Below, in pieces: positions 51,642-61,221 of a stretch of 64,000 nt of DNA. The notes beneath the pieces are model-generated. The model did not search any database. It had not been told where the DNA came from and saw only the letters and a list, made by a program, of their open reading frames with translations. The position numbers were made by a program, and so were the translations under genes. The number at the start of each line of letters is the position of its first letter. The first letter of the stretch is position 1. The DNA is taken from positions 1 to 64,000 of the forward strand of contig DATCZA010000041.1 in assembly GCA_036526135.1 (NCBI GenBank), written 5' to 3'. This DNA is from UBA2965 sp036526135 (GTDB lineage Bacteria > Pseudomonadota > Gammaproteobacteria > Pseudomonadales > Azotimanducaceae).

Positions 51642-52830
51642 GCTGCACGACGACTTCGCGGAAACGGCCGACGGGCAGAGGGCGCAGGACATCCTGCGCG
51701 CCTGCGTTCACTGTGGTTTCTGCAACGCGACGTGCCCGACGTATCAGGTCACGGGGGACGAGCTGGACGGTCCGCGCGGCCGTATTTACCTGATCAAGGA
51801 GATGCTGGAGGAGGGCTCGGCCAACCGCGTCGCCGAGCGTCATCTGGATCGCTGTCTGACCTGCAGAGCCTGCGAGACCACGTGTCCCAGCGGCGTCGCT
51901 TACGGCGAGCTGCTGGAGGTGGGTCGCGAGCTCGTGGAGCGTGACCGCCGCCGCGATCCCATCGCTTCGTTCCTGCGCGCCTGGCTGCTTGCCGTGGTCC
52001 CAGACCCCGGGCGCTTTCGCCGCTGGGCGCGTCTGGGCGGCTGGTTCCGCTGGTTGCTTCCCGGACGTCTGGGTGCCGCGCTACCGAAGGTGGGCCCGGA
52101 ACAGCCCGTTTCCAGGACAGGCGCGTCGCGCAGCGTGCTCGTCCTGCAGGGCTGCGTTCAGCGCACGGCCACGCCGGGCGTCAACGCGGCATTGATCGAT
52201 CTGCTCAATGCCAGGGACTACGACGTCGTCTACGCCCGCAACGAAGGCTGCTGCGGCAGCCTGAATCTGCATCTTGCGGAAAAGGAACGGGCCCTGGCGG
52301 ACGCCCGCCGCCTGCTCGATGTCGTTGCAGAGGACCTTGAAGAGGTGGAAGCGGTCATATCCACGGCCAGCGGCTGCGGCGTGACGCTCAAAGACTACCC
52401 CCGGTTGCTGGCGGACGACCCCGCTTACGCTGATCGCGCGCGGGCTCTGGCGGGAAAGCTCGTCGACGCCGCCGAGTTCTTTGCCTCCCGGGAGCTGGAG
52501 CTCGAACGTGCCTTCGATGGCTTGCGAGTGGCATGGCAGGCGCCGTGCACCCTGCAGCACGGGCAGAAGATCACGGGGATGGTGGAGAAGGTCCTCGGCG
52601 CGGCCGGCTACGAACTCGTCTCCGTTGTGGACCCCCACTTGTGCTGCGGCTCGGCCGGGACCTACTCCATTCTGCAGCCGGAGATGGCCGGCGAGCTTCG
52701 CCGGCGTAAGCTCGCCACGCTGTGCGCGCAGACGCCCGACGTGATCGCGACGGCCAACGTGGGTTGCCAGACCCACCTGGCCGCGGAGAGCCCCGTGCCC
52801 GTTCGCCACTGGCTGGAGCTCCTGCGCTAG
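51631..52830 (+). CDS. glcF: Glycolate oxidase iron-sulfur subunit GlcF
   Basis: 399 residues. Two [4Fe-4S] motifs near the N-terminus (CVHCGFCNATCP and CLTCRACETTCP) and two CCG cysteine-rich domains (GCCGSLNLHL, CCGSAGTYSI). It passes electrons from the flavin subunits to the quinone pool. glcDEF form a compact operon without glcC, glcG or glcB nearby. Confidence 0.94.
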   Translation: MQIELHDDFAETADGQRAQDILRACVHCGFCNATCPTYQVTGDELDGPRGRIYLIKEMLEEGSANRVAERHLDRCLTCRACETTCPSGVAYGELLEVGRELVERDRRRDPIASFLRAWLLAVVPDPGRFRRWARLGGWFRWLLPGRLGAALPKVGPEQPVSRTGASRSVLVLQGCVQRTATPGVNAALIDLLNARDYDVVYARNEGCCGSLNLHLAEKERALADARRLLDVVAEDLEEVEAVISTASGCGVTLKDYPRLLADDPAYADRARALAGKLVDAAEFFASRELELERAFDGLRVAWQAPCTLQHGQKITGMVEKVLGAAGYELVSVVDPHLCCGSAGTYSILQPEMAGELRRRKLATLCAQTPDVIATANVGCQTHLAAESPVPVRHWLELLR

Positions 52831-52911
52831 GGCCCGTCCATGGGAGCGGGGATTGCGGTGGTAGGCGCAGTCCACTTAAATGAAACGCGAGGTGGCATAA
52901 AGGGGAGATTC

Positions 52912-53313
52912 ATGAAGATTACGCGTATCAACCATGCGGCGGTGAACGTCACCGGCAAGGTGGAAGAGGCTCACGATTTTTACGTCAAGCTGCTCGGGTT
53001 GCCCCAGGTGCCCATTCAGCTGCCGGGCGCGCCGCCGGTCATGGAGTCTGCGCTCGGTTTCTGGGTGGAGCAGGATGGCGTGCAGCTGCACGTCATCGGC
53101 CGCGAGCCCTTCGGTGGGACGCCCGATCCGACCCAGAACCACGTTTCCTGGTTCGTGGAGGATCTGGATGTGGCGGTTGGCGAGCTCGAGCAGAACGGCA
53201 TCGAGATGCGGGTGATGGGCGAGGGTTCAGGTCGGATCATCTGGGTTCTCGACCCCGGCGGGAACATCGTGGAGTTCCAGCAGGACCCGGACCTTGCTCC
53301 TCCCCCGGCCTGA
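52912..53313 (+). CDS. VOC family protein
   Basis: 133 residues from ATG 52912 with AAGGGGAG upstream. Glyoxalase/dioxygenase fold: TRINHAAVNVTGKVEEAHDF with His, QNHVSWFVEDLDVAVGELEQ with His, and NIVEFQQDP with Glu, giving a plausible metal triad. Same strand as the acyl-CoA dehydrogenase-like gene 21 bases downstream, so the pair may form a unit. Confidence 0.87.
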   Translation: MKITRINHAAVNVTGKVEEAHDFYVKLLGLPQVPIQLPGAPPVMESALGFWVEQDGVQLHVIGREPFGGTPDPTQNHVSWFVEDLDVAVGELEQNGIEMRVMGEGSGRIIWVLDPGGNIVEFQQDPDLAPPPA

Positions 53314-53334
53314 TCGTACTGGCGGAAAGTCCTC

Positions 53335-54486
53335 GTGAGGTTCGAAAGCCGCCGGGAGTCGTTTGCCGAGCTCGAGAGCGCCAGGGGATTGGTGCCCGGC
53401 ATACGGACCTCGCAGTGCGAGATCGACAAGCAGCAGGCGCTGCCGGCTGACCTCGCCGCTCGGCTTGCCGCTGACGGCATGTTCCGACTGCTTCTGCCGG
53501 TCTGTATCGGCGGTTCCGGGTTGTCGTTGCCGCGGTTCGTGCGCGTGGTGGAAGTGATTGCCGAGGCGGACGGCAGCACGGGCTGGTGCGTTTCTCAGGC
53601 GGCGGTGTTTGCCAGCGTTGCCGATCTGCTGCATGCGGAAACGGCCGCTGAGATCTGGGGGACCAACCGCGACGCTGCCGTTGCCACAGGCATTCCGTTC
53701 GGTGCCGAGGCCCGAGCGGTCGATGGCGGCTACTTGCTCGATGGCCGCTGGCGTTTTGCCAGTGGCTGCACCCATGCCGACTGGTTTGCACCCCTGGCCT
53801 CCGTGGTTGGCGATGTCGGGAGCGAGCCGTCGCGCACTTTTCTCGTCCCCCGCGAGGAGGTTCGTCTCGGCGAAGGATGGAACGTGCGCGGGATGCAAGG
53901 AACGGGCAGTCGTGAGTACCGGTTGCATGCGCTGCACGTGCCGAGCCGGCGATCCGTTGCGGATGCCTACACCAGTCATCCCGGTGCCTCCACCGGGCTG
54001 CACGTCATGCTCCTGTTCGCCTGCGGGTTCGCGGCGGTGGGGCTGGGCGTTGCTCGACGGGCAGTGGATGAGTTCATCGCCCTGGCCGCCGGAAAGACGC
54101 CCGTGTTTGCGAACCGGAAGCTGGCCGAGGACGACCTCGTGCAGAGCGGGCTCGGCGAGGCGGAAGCGCTGCTCGGCGCCACCCGGGCTTTCCTGCTGGA
54201 TGCCGCCGAGGAGTGCGAGCATCGCCATGCAACCACCGGAGCCGTCGATTTCGAACTCAGATCCCGGATGCGCCTTGCCGCGACCCACGCCATGCGTCGC
54301 TCGGCGGACGTGGTCGATCGGGTTTACGCCATGGCAGGCACGGACTGCATCTTCGACGACCACCCGCTGCAGCGCTGCTTTCAGGACATTCACGCGCTGA
54401 CCCAGCAGGTTCAGGGCAGGGCTTCTCACTATCGTTCGGTGGGTCGTGTGCTGCTTGGCAGGCAGAAAGAGACATTCGCTTTCTGA
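53335..54486 (+). CDS. Acyl-CoA dehydrogenase-fold flavoprotein (HsaA/HpaB monooxygenase-like)
   Basis: 383 residues from GTG 53335. The order N-terminal helical domain, beta domain, C-terminal helical domain is that of acyl-CoA dehydrogenases, with EADGSTGWCVSQAA and GRWRFASGCTHADWF typical of the two-component flavin monooxygenase branch, and no catalytic Glu at the usual dehydrogenase position that I can identify. It may hydroxylate an aromatic or related compound using reduced flavin from another protein. Substrate unknown. Confidence 0.78.
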   Translation: MRFESRRESFAELESARGLVPGIRTSQCEIDKQQALPADLAARLAADGMFRLLLPVCIGGSGLSLPRFVRVVEVIAEADGSTGWCVSQAAVFASVADLLHAETAAEIWGTNRDAAVATGIPFGAEARAVDGGYLLDGRWRFASGCTHADWFAPLASVVGDVGSEPSRTFLVPREEVRLGEGWNVRGMQGTGSREYRLHALHVPSRRSVADAYTSHPGASTGLHVMLLFACGFAAVGLGVARRAVDEFIALAAGKTPVFANRKLAEDDLVQSGLGEAEALLGATRAFLLDAAEECEHRHATTGAVDFELRSRMRLAATHAMRRSADVVDRVYAMAGTDCIFDDHPLQRCFQDIHALTQQVQGRASHYRSVGRVLLGRQKETFAF

Positions 54487-54502
54487 GGACCCAGGGCCCT
54501 GC

Positions 54503-55006
54503 TCAACCGCGATAGCCTCTCCAGCGCTCGCGGATCTCCCTGGCGCCATCCCCATCGCCCTGAGCCGCTCGGGCGTCTGCGATCAGCAGCCAGGCATCGC
54601 GTACCCAGTCGAGGCGATCGCCGGCCAGGCTGATGGCTTTGTTGGCGAACTGCACGGCCGCTTCCGGATCCTCGTTGGCGAGCTGCAAGCGGGCGAGCTG
54701 CAGCCAGAGGTCGGCGCTGCGGGGATTCAGGCGAATGGCCCTCTCCACGTAGGCGACGGCGGCATCCGCGTCGCCGGCCGATGCGGCGCGCTCGCTCTGC
54801 TCGAGCAGCGCCAGGGTGGCCCCGGCCGTGTCCGGCTGCCGGGCCTCGGGGGTGCTCGCCGGTGGGATCGGGACTTCCTGCTGGGGCGCCGGCTCCGCGT
54901 CCTCGATGCCGTTGGTGTCCACCACGGGAGGCAGCACGGAGGACGTGGCGCAACCTGCAGTCACGATCAGCGTGGCCAGGCCTGGGATCAGTCGTTTCGT
55001 AGCCAA
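54503..55006 (-). CDS. TPR lipoprotein, LpoP-like activator of PBP1b (candidate)
   Basis: 167 residues. Lipobox VTAGC (Cys19) anchors it to the outer membrane; a Pro/Ala-rich linker (about 24-60) precedes two to three TPR helices (ADAAVAYVERAIRLNPRSAD, LWLQLARLQLANEDPEAA). It overlaps the end of mrcB by 19 bases. In Pseudomonas aeruginosa a TPR lipoprotein, LpoP, encoded beside the PBP1b gene is its activator; this gene has the same layout and place. The homology call is by architecture and context, not by alignment. Confidence 0.8.
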   Translation of the reverse strand: MATKRLIPGLATLIVTAGCATSSVLPPVVDTNGIEDAEPAPQQEVPIPPASTPEARQPDTAGATLALLEQSERAASAGDADAAVAYVERAIRLNPRSADLWLQLARLQLANEDPEAAVQFANKAISLAGDRLDWVRDAWLLIADARAAQGDGDGAREIRERWRGYRG

Positions 55007-57258
55007 TTGCGAATGCGCTCACCCAAAGACGGCGGCTTGATACCACAGCCCGGTTTTTCCTGTAAAGCAGCTCCCTCGGGAACGGGTATGGTGACCACGT
55101 CCGCGCAGAGCGGGTTGGCCACGAGGCCGGTTGCGAATTCCACGTCCACCTTCCGCGAATCCGGATCCGGCGGAATGGCGATCACGTCGCGATCCGCCAT
55201 GATCCGGTCCCAGACCTTGAGCGCGCCGGACGCGCCCGTCATGCCGGTCGGCGCGTTGTCGTCGCGGCCCACCCATACCACTGTCAGCGCGGCGTCATCG
55301 TATCCGGCGAACCAGCTGTCACGATAGTCGTCTGAGGTGCCCGTTTTGCCCGCTACGCCGACCCTGGCGAAGCGTGAGCTACGCCCTGTTCCGCGCGCCA
55401 TGACGACTTGCAGCGCCCGGTCGAGGGCTCGCGCCGTTTTCGTGTCGATGCGCTGCTCGAGCTTGAGGGGGCGCCTCAACGTGGGGCTTCGGGATTCGTC
55501 GAGCACGCTGATCACGGCTTTGGGCGGCTGGTAGAAGCCGCCGCTGGCGAAGATGCCGTAGAGCGCCGATACCTCCACCGGCGTCATTGCCTCCGCACCG
55601 AGCAGAAGCGAAGGATACGTGTTTGCGGGTGGGCGGCCGATGAGAGTCTCGAAGCGGGCGGCCACCGTCCCCACGCCCACCTCGAGTCCCAGGTTGACCG
55701 TGGCGAGATTCAGCGACTCGGCCAGTGCCCGGATCATGGGGACTTCTCCGTGGGTCACGTGATCGAAGTTTTCGGGTTGCCAGGTGGTGCCGCCGGCAAG
55801 CGGGAGCACGACGGGCGCGTCGTCGACCAGGCTGGCCAGATGAAGCCCCTGCTCCAGCGCCGCCAGATAGACCACGGGCTTGAGCAGGGACCCGACCGGC
55901 CGCCTGGCATTGAGCGCCCGGTTGAAACCGTCGCTTCCCGCGCTGCGCGCGCCGCTCAAGGCCAGCACCTCGCCGGTCTGGGTGGCGGTCATGACGGCGG
56001 CCGCCTGCAGGGAGCCGGGTTCCAGCCCCCGGCTGGACTCCAGATCCCCAAGAGCCTGAGCCACCGCTTGCTCCAGGTCATCCTGGGTCTGGGGCTCGAG
56101 CGTCGTGAAGACCGCAAGGCCCCGGGTGGTCAACGCATCGCGGTCGAGGGCGGTCAGGTTGGCGCGGACCAGATCCAGGAAGGCCGGATAGTAGGCCCCG
56201 CCGCGGCGGGTGCCCGCGACCGTGGTCAGGGGTGATCGCACTGCCCGTGCGTGCTGGTCTTCGTCGACGAGGCCGCCCTGAAGCATCTTGTCGAGGACCA
56301 GATCCCGGCGCGCCCGCGCCCGCTCGGGATGTCGAAAAGGGTCGTAGTAGGAGGGGCCTCTGATCACCGCGATGAGCAGCGCAAGCTGTTGGATGTCCAG
56401 CTCTGTCAGGGGACGGTTGAAGTAGAACTGGGCGCCGAGCCCGAAGCCGTGAACGGCGCGGCGCCCGTCCTGACCCAGGTAAATCTCGTTGACGTAGGCG
56501 TTGAGGAGATCTTCCTTGCCGAAGCGGGCGTCCAGGATGATCGCCATGGCGAGCTCACGCAGCTTGCGGCCGATGGTGCGCCGGTTGTCGAGGAAATAGC
56601 TCTTCACCAGCTGCTGGGTCAGCGTGCTGCCCCCCTGTCTGACCTCCCCGGCGGTGACGTTTACCCAGAACGCTCGGGCGATGGCACGCAGGTCGAAACC
56701 GGCGTGGCGGTCGAAGTTGCGATCCTCTACGACCTTGAGGGTTTCACGCAGCAGATCGGGTACCCGCTCGGGCGGGAGCACCAGGCGGTCCTCGCCGTGG
56801 GAAGGAAAGAAGCTGCCGATGGTGACCGGGTCCAGCCGGATCAAGGGCACCGGACGGCCGAGGGCGTCCTGAACCCGCGCCAGGGACCCGGCAGAGAATT
56901 TGAGCATTATCCGCTGGGCGTCCCGGGATCCGTTGGGAAAGTCGAAGGCGCGCAGGTAAACGTCCAGCTCGTCTCCGCTTCGGTGGTAAGCGCCGGGTTT
57001 CGGCGGGGATGGCTGCAACGCGTAGCCCAGCCGGTCGAGTTCGGCGATCACCTCGGCGGTGGTGAGCGCAGCGCCGGGATGGAGCTCCAGGGGCCGGGCG
57101 TAGATGACGGCCGGCTCCGTCCAGCGTCGACCTTCGAAGGTGGTGGTGATCGTCCGGTCCAGATAGACCAGATAGGCTGTGAGTGCCGCCAGCGCCAGCA
57201 CAACGGCGATACCCAGCAGACCCAGGGCTTTGCGTCGACGGGAAATCCGTTCAGCCAT
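54988..57258 (-). CDS. mrcB: Penicillin-binding protein 1B (bifunctional peptidoglycan synthase)
   Basis: 756 residues. A short cytoplasmic tail and membrane helix (about 12-32), a UB2H-like region (60-140), a GT51 glycosyltransferase domain with catalytic Glu178 in VVEDRNF and QGGSTLTQQLVK, and a transpeptidase domain with Ser457 in GSLLKPV, SLN and KTGTSDDYRDSW. It polymerises and cross-links peptidoglycan in the periplasm. Stop codon region overlaps the LpoP-like gene. Length and motifs fit PBP1b rather than PBP1a. Confidence 0.95.
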   Translation of the reverse strand: MAERISRRRKALGLLGIAVVLALAALTAYLVYLDRTITTTFEGRRWTEPAVIYARPLELHPGAALTTAEVIAELDRLGYALQPSPPKPGAYHRSGDELDVYLRAFDFPNGSRDAQRIMLKFSAGSLARVQDALGRPVPLIRLDPVTIGSFFPSHGEDRLVLPPERVPDLLRETLKVVEDRNFDRHAGFDLRAIARAFWVNVTAGEVRQGGSTLTQQLVKSYFLDNRRTIGRKLRELAMAIILDARFGKEDLLNAYVNEIYLGQDGRRAVHGFGLGAQFYFNRPLTELDIQQLALLIAVIRGPSYYDPFRHPERARARRDLVLDKMLQGGLVDEDQHARAVRSPLTTVAGTRRGGAYYPAFLDLVRANLTALDRDALTTRGLAVFTTLEPQTQDDLEQAVAQALGDLESSRGLEPGSLQAAAVMTATQTGEVLALSGARSAGSDGFNRALNARRPVGSLLKPVVYLAALEQGLHLASLVDDAPVVLPLAGGTTWQPENFDHVTHGEVPMIRALAESLNLATVNLGLEVGVGTVAARFETLIGRPPANTYPSLLLGAEAMTPVEVSALYGIFASGGFYQPPKAVISVLDESRSPTLRRPLKLEQRIDTKTARALDRALQVVMARGTGRSSRFARVGVAGKTGTSDDYRDSWFAGYDDAALTVVWVGRDDNAPTGMTGASGALKVWDRIMADRDVIAIPPDPDSRKVDVEFATGLVANPLCADVVTIPVPEGAALQEKPGCGIKPPSLGERIRNWLRND

Positions 57259-57290
57259 CGAGGCGCGGGATCACGACCGGCGGCCCGATG

Positions 57291-58004
57291 TCACGCAGCG
57301 TGAAGCCTGCGCCTTGCGTTGTGAACTTCCGCCGCGGTGAGAACGCCCGCCTCGCCCAGCTTCATCAGCTCCGCCTGCAGGTTGGCGGGCGAGGCGTCGA
57401 CCAGGCCCAGCCAGCCGCCCACCGTGCGGAACACGCGCCGCACCCCACGCCATATCCTGGGTAACAACCAGCATAGCAACAACATGAAAATCGTGAAGGC
57501 GGCCAAGAATATCATGGGGTGCGTGAGCGCCGCCCAGAGGCCGCCGATCACGGCAAGGTCCTCGAGGATGGAAGCGCCCCAGTTGCTGAACGGCTCGGGG
57601 GAGGTGTTGATCAGCGCCCGCGACCCCGCCTTGGTGGCATGGGTCGCCGCGGCCACCCCGCCACCGAGGATGCCTCCGGTCACGGCCAGTGCGGGCGACA
57701 CGTCGCCGAGCGCGCCGGCTGCCAGGAGGGCGCCGGCGGGAATCCTGACCAGGGTGTGCAGCGCATCCCACCCCGTGTCCACGCCGGGGATCTTGTCGGC
57801 CATGAACTCCACGCAGTACATGAACCCGGCGGCCAGTATCACCAGGGGGTCCTGGACGATTTCGAGCTGCGCCGGAAGGTCCACGTAGCCCAGTGATCCG
57901 GTAAGGCCGAGCACGGCCAAGGCCGCGTAGAGGTTCAGCCCGCTCGCCCACGCCACGCCCATGGTCAGGGCGATGGTCTGCACAACTGCTTGATATTCTT
58001 CCAT
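57291..58004 (-). CDS. DUF4126 family membrane protein
   Basis: 237 residues with five to six membrane helices. The DUF4126 pattern is clear: GLNLYAALAVLGLTG, EFMADKIPGVDTGWDALHTLVRIPAGALL (read as EFMADKIPGVDTGWD) and GGGVAAATHATKAGSR. Function unknown; related proteins occur in many bacteria as single genes. Divergent from the TPP-riboswitch-controlled receptor gene and 32 bases upstream of mrcB on the same strand. Confidence 0.9.
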   Translation of the reverse strand: MEEYQAVVQTIALTMGVAWASGLNLYAALAVLGLTGSLGYVDLPAQLEIVQDPLVILAAGFMYCVEFMADKIPGVDTGWDALHTLVRIPAGALLAAGALGDVSPALAVTGGILGGGVAAATHATKAGSRALINTSPEPFSNWGASILEDLAVIGGLWAALTHPMIFLAAFTIFMLLLCWLLPRIWRGVRRVFRTVGGWLGLVDASPANLQAELMKLGEAGVLTAAEVHNARRRLHAA

Positions 58005-58111
58005 TTCGCTTCGGATCTGCGGTTTCTCAGCGTCACTCTACGTGGCGAATCTGAACCCTAACTGAAGCACGCGCTTGCGCCCGCAAGGACCCCGGGCGAG
58101 AATCTCTGCAG

Positions 58112-58206
58112 ACCTAAGGGGCGGTACTGCCTGAGACACCGGTCGAGCGCGGCTCGTCGGTGGACCCTTTGAACCTGATTCGGTTAATTCCGGCGTAGGA
58201 ATAGGC
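58112..58206 (+). promoter_or_regulatory. TPP riboswitch (THI element)
   Basis: All conserved parts are present in order: GGGGCGG, CTGAGA (58131-58136), a variable P3 arm, CCCTTTGAACCTGATT and GGTTAATTCCGGCGTAGGA. The closing stem P1 pairs CCTA (58113-58116) with TAGG (58202-58205). Aptamers of this type bind thiamine pyrophosphate and shut off the downstream gene. The expression platform between 58207 and 58269 is short, with no T-tract, so control of translation at the receptor's ribosome site is more likely than termination (inference). Confidence 0.93.
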
Positions 58207-58269
58207 ACTTCTCTTCTCCGTCATTTCACCCCTTCGCGGTCGCAACAAGGCAACCTGAGTGGGTGGACC

Positions 58270-60366
58270 ATGAACATCAATACCCGAGGACTGCTGGCTG
58301 GCGGCTTGCTGTTGCTGGCACCGGTGGTTTCGGCACAGGCCGACGAGTTCGTTCTCATCGAGGAGATCGTCGTAACCAGCGAGTTCCGCCCCACGGCGCT
58401 GGAGGACACCGCGGCGAGCGTGTCGGTGATCTCCCTCGCCGACCAGAAAGCAGGGGCTCTCAACCATCTCGAGGAGGTTGTGGGGTGGGCGCCCAACGTG
58501 AATCTGGCCAGCGGCGGCGGCCGGGCCCGATTCGTGCAGATCCGCGGCATCGGTGAGAGGGGCCAGTTCGCCGAGCCGCTCAACTCGTCGGTAGGGCTTC
58601 TGCTCGACGGCGTAGACATGAGCGGGGTCGGCACCGTCGCCACGCTCTTCGATGTGGAACAGGTGGAAATTCTGCGCGGGCCCCAGGGGACGCTCTACGG
58701 GGCGAATGCCCTGGCTGGCCTCATCAACGTGGTCAGCGCCGACCCCAGCGACGAGCTCTACACGCGGCTCTCCCTGGATGCCGGCAACTACGGGGCGTTC
58801 GGGGTGGGTGGCGTGATCTCCGGTCCCCTGGGGGACAACGTCGGCTATCGCCTGGCCGTGCAGAGCTACGGTGACGATGGCTTCATGGACAACCGCTTTC
58901 TCGATCGGGACGACACGGATGACCACGACGAGCTGACCATCCGCGGCAAGCTCCATTGGCAGGTTGGCCCGGAAACCGATCTGCGACTCACGCTGGGCCA
59001 CGTGGACGTGGACAACGGCTACGATGCGTTCTCGCTCGACAACGACCGCAACACGCTTTCCGATGCCCCGGGCCAGGACCGCCAGCAGAGCACGTTCGGC
59101 AGCGCTCAGCTGAACACCGCGCTGGGCGAGGCCGTCACCCTACAGGCTACCGTGGGCTATGCGGACAGCGACATCGACTACGGTTACGACGAGGACTGGA
59201 CCTACGCGGGTTTCGACCCCATCGGCTACACCTCCGAAGACCGCTACCGGCGCGATCGCCAGACGCTCAACTTCGATGTCCGGCTGCTTTCCGGGCAGGC
59301 AGCCCGAATGCCCGGGTCCGTCGACTGGGTGCTGGGCGTGTACGGCCTGCATCAGGAAGTGGACCTCGAGCGCGACTACACCTTCTTCTTCGGCGAGCCG
59401 TTCGCCAGCCGTTTCGAGGTGGACCGGCTGGCCGTCTACGGCGAGCTCGGCGTGCAGATGTCGCAGCGCATCCGGGCCTCTTTGGGGCTTCGGTTCGAGC
59501 ACCACGAGTCCGACTACTCGGATTCCGAGGCGGTGGCGGCCGATCCGAAGGACGACATGGTCGGCGGTCGGTTGGTGCTGGAAGCGGACGTCGCGGACGA
59601 CGCCATGGTCTATTTCAGCGCCAGCCGCGGCTACAAGGCCGGCGGCTTCAATACCAGCGGCACCCTGGAGCGCGAGCTGCGGGATTTCGACCCCGAAAAG
59701 CTCTGGAACTACGAGGTGGGCGTGAAGGGGACGTCGGCCGACGGCCGGCTCCAAGCGCGCGTCGCGGCGTTTCTGATGAAAAGGGACGACGTTCAGGTGT
59801 CCACTTTCATCGCCGTGCCCCGCGAAGACGGCAGCACCGAGTTCATCGACCTCATCGACAACGCGGCCGAAGGCACCAACGCCGGGCTGGAAGCCGAGGT
59901 CCTCTGGATGCCCACCGAGCAGCTAGAGGTGTTTGCCAGCTTCGGCTGGCTCGATACCGAGTTCGACGATTTCATCAACGCCGCGGGAGAGGATCTCGAT
60001 GGCGAGGAGCAGGCTCACGCGCCCGGCTACCAGTTTCACGTCTGGGGCGAGTATCGATTCGCGGACGGCTGGTTCCTGCGCCTGGCGGTGGAGGGCAGGG
60101 ACGCTTTTTACTTCACCGACGGCCGCCGGTTCGCGCCCAAGGCCGAAGATCTGAAGTCGGACAGCTACGAGCTGGTGCATGCCTCTGCGGGTTACGAAGC
60201 AGACCGGTGGCGGGTGTCCGCCTGGGGCCGCAATCTGACGGACGAGGACTACGCCGTACGAGGCTTCTATTTCGGCAACGATCCGCGGGATTTCTACACG
60301 GCGCGCGGCTTCACCCAGCTCGGCGAGCCTCGCCGTTACGGAATCACCCTCCAGCTGGAGCTCTGA
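58270..60366 (+). CDS. TonB-dependent receptor, probable thiamine or thiamine-precursor uptake
   Basis: 698 residues. A signal peptide (1-25), a TonB box region (IEEIVVTS), a plug domain (about 40-150, with RGIGERGQFAEPL and ILRGPQGTLYGANALAG) and a C-terminal 22-strand barrel ending in GITLQLEL with the terminal hydrophobic residue. The TPP riboswitch 64 bases upstream makes thiamine, its phosphates or a precursor the likely cargo. No tonB, inner-membrane transporter or thi gene lies next to it. Confidence 0.92.
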   Translation: MNINTRGLLAGGLLLLAPVVSAQADEFVLIEEIVVTSEFRPTALEDTAASVSVISLADQKAGALNHLEEVVGWAPNVNLASGGGRARFVQIRGIGERGQFAEPLNSSVGLLLDGVDMSGVGTVATLFDVEQVEILRGPQGTLYGANALAGLINVVSADPSDELYTRLSLDAGNYGAFGVGGVISGPLGDNVGYRLAVQSYGDDGFMDNRFLDRDDTDDHDELTIRGKLHWQVGPETDLRLTLGHVDVDNGYDAFSLDNDRNTLSDAPGQDRQQSTFGSAQLNTALGEAVTLQATVGYADSDIDYGYDEDWTYAGFDPIGYTSEDRYRRDRQTLNFDVRLLSGQAARMPGSVDWVLGVYGLHQEVDLERDYTFFFGEPFASRFEVDRLAVYGELGVQMSQRIRASLGLRFEHHESDYSDSEAVAADPKDDMVGGRLVLEADVADDAMVYFSASRGYKAGGFNTSGTLERELRDFDPEKLWNYEVGVKGTSADGRLQARVAAFLMKRDDVQVSTFIAVPREDGSTEFIDLIDNAAEGTNAGLEAEVLWMPTEQLEVFASFGWLDTEFDDFINAAGEDLDGEEQAHAPGYQFHVWGEYRFADGWFLRLAVEGRDAFYFTDGRRFAPKAEDLKSDSYELVHASAGYEADRWRVSAWGRNLTDEDYAVRGFYFGNDPRDFYTARGFTQLGEPRRYGITLQLEL

Positions 60367-60392
60367 CCGTCGTCAATCCCGTGCAGGCCGCG

Positions 60393-61088
60393 TCAGGGCG
60401 CGGCGGCAGTCTCTGCAAGCTGCTGGGAGATCAGATAGTCGACCACGTCGAGCGCTCTTTTGCGCCCCAGGTCCATGTTCACCACGTACCTGTCGTCCAC
60501 GACCAGGGTGGGGACGCTGGAGATGACGATGTTGCGCTGGATGGCGTCTGCTTCGCGCAGGTCGCCGCGCACTTCCGGTGAGTTGAACATCCGGAGAAAT
60601 TCGGCTCGGGTAACGCCATTGCCGTCTACGAAATCGGCCATGGATTCCGGCGTTGCGAACTGCCGAGCGTTATCGTGAATGGCTCGGAACAGACGCATGT
60701 GGTTCTGCTCCAGCACGTCCAGGCGCTTCAACGTGAAATAGGTCTGCGCCAGCAGCTGCCAGGCCGGCGAGAAAGCCACTGGTGAGCGCTCGAAGGCGGT
60801 CCGTTCCGGCTGCGTCGCTCGCCACTCGTCGAGCAGCGGCTCGAAATTCCTGCAGTGGATGCAGCCGTAGGAGAAATACTCGCGCACCATGATGGGCGCG
60901 CCCGCCCGCCGTCTGGGCGGGTTCTCGATGACCCGGTAATGCTCGCCGGCCAGAAACTCGCCTTCGCCCAGGCCGGTGCTGTAGAGCGTGCCGTACCCCA
61001 GCACCACGATGCCGACCAGGATGGTGAAGCCGACGATCAGCATACGCACCCGGGTCACTTTCTTGTCCGACTTTTTGCGACTGGACAT
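60393..61088 (-). CDS. Membrane-anchored DsbA-like thiol:disulfide oxidoreductase
   Basis: 231 residues. Signal anchor at about 14-34, then a thioredoxin fold with an inserted helical domain. The active site is Cys76-Ile-His-Cys79 (classical DsbA has CPHC), and the cis-Pro loop reads SSVPTLVV. It would introduce or isomerise disulfides in the periplasm while tethered to the inner membrane. Convergent with the receptor gene; no dsbB nearby. Confidence 0.88.
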   Translation of the reverse strand: MSSRKKSDKKVTRVRMLIVGFTILVGIVVLGYGTLYSTGLGEGEFLAGEHYRVIENPPRRRAGAPIMVREYFSYGCIHCRNFEPLLDEWRATQPERTAFERSPVAFSPAWQLLAQTYFTLKRLDVLEQNHMRLFRAIHDNARQFATPESMADFVDGNGVTRAEFLRMFNSPEVRGDLREADAIQRNIVISSVPTLVVDDRYVVNMDLGRKRALDVVDYLISQQLAETAAAP

Positions 61089-61221
61089 GGGGCCTCCCCT
61101 GTCGTTTGCGCCGGAGTTTACCCACAGCGACGCTGGTGTGGAAACTCGGGTAGCGCGCCCTTTGCATGACTTTCGGTGGCGGTGGCATACTGCGCCGCTT
61201 TTTTTCGGCGAGCGGAATCCT

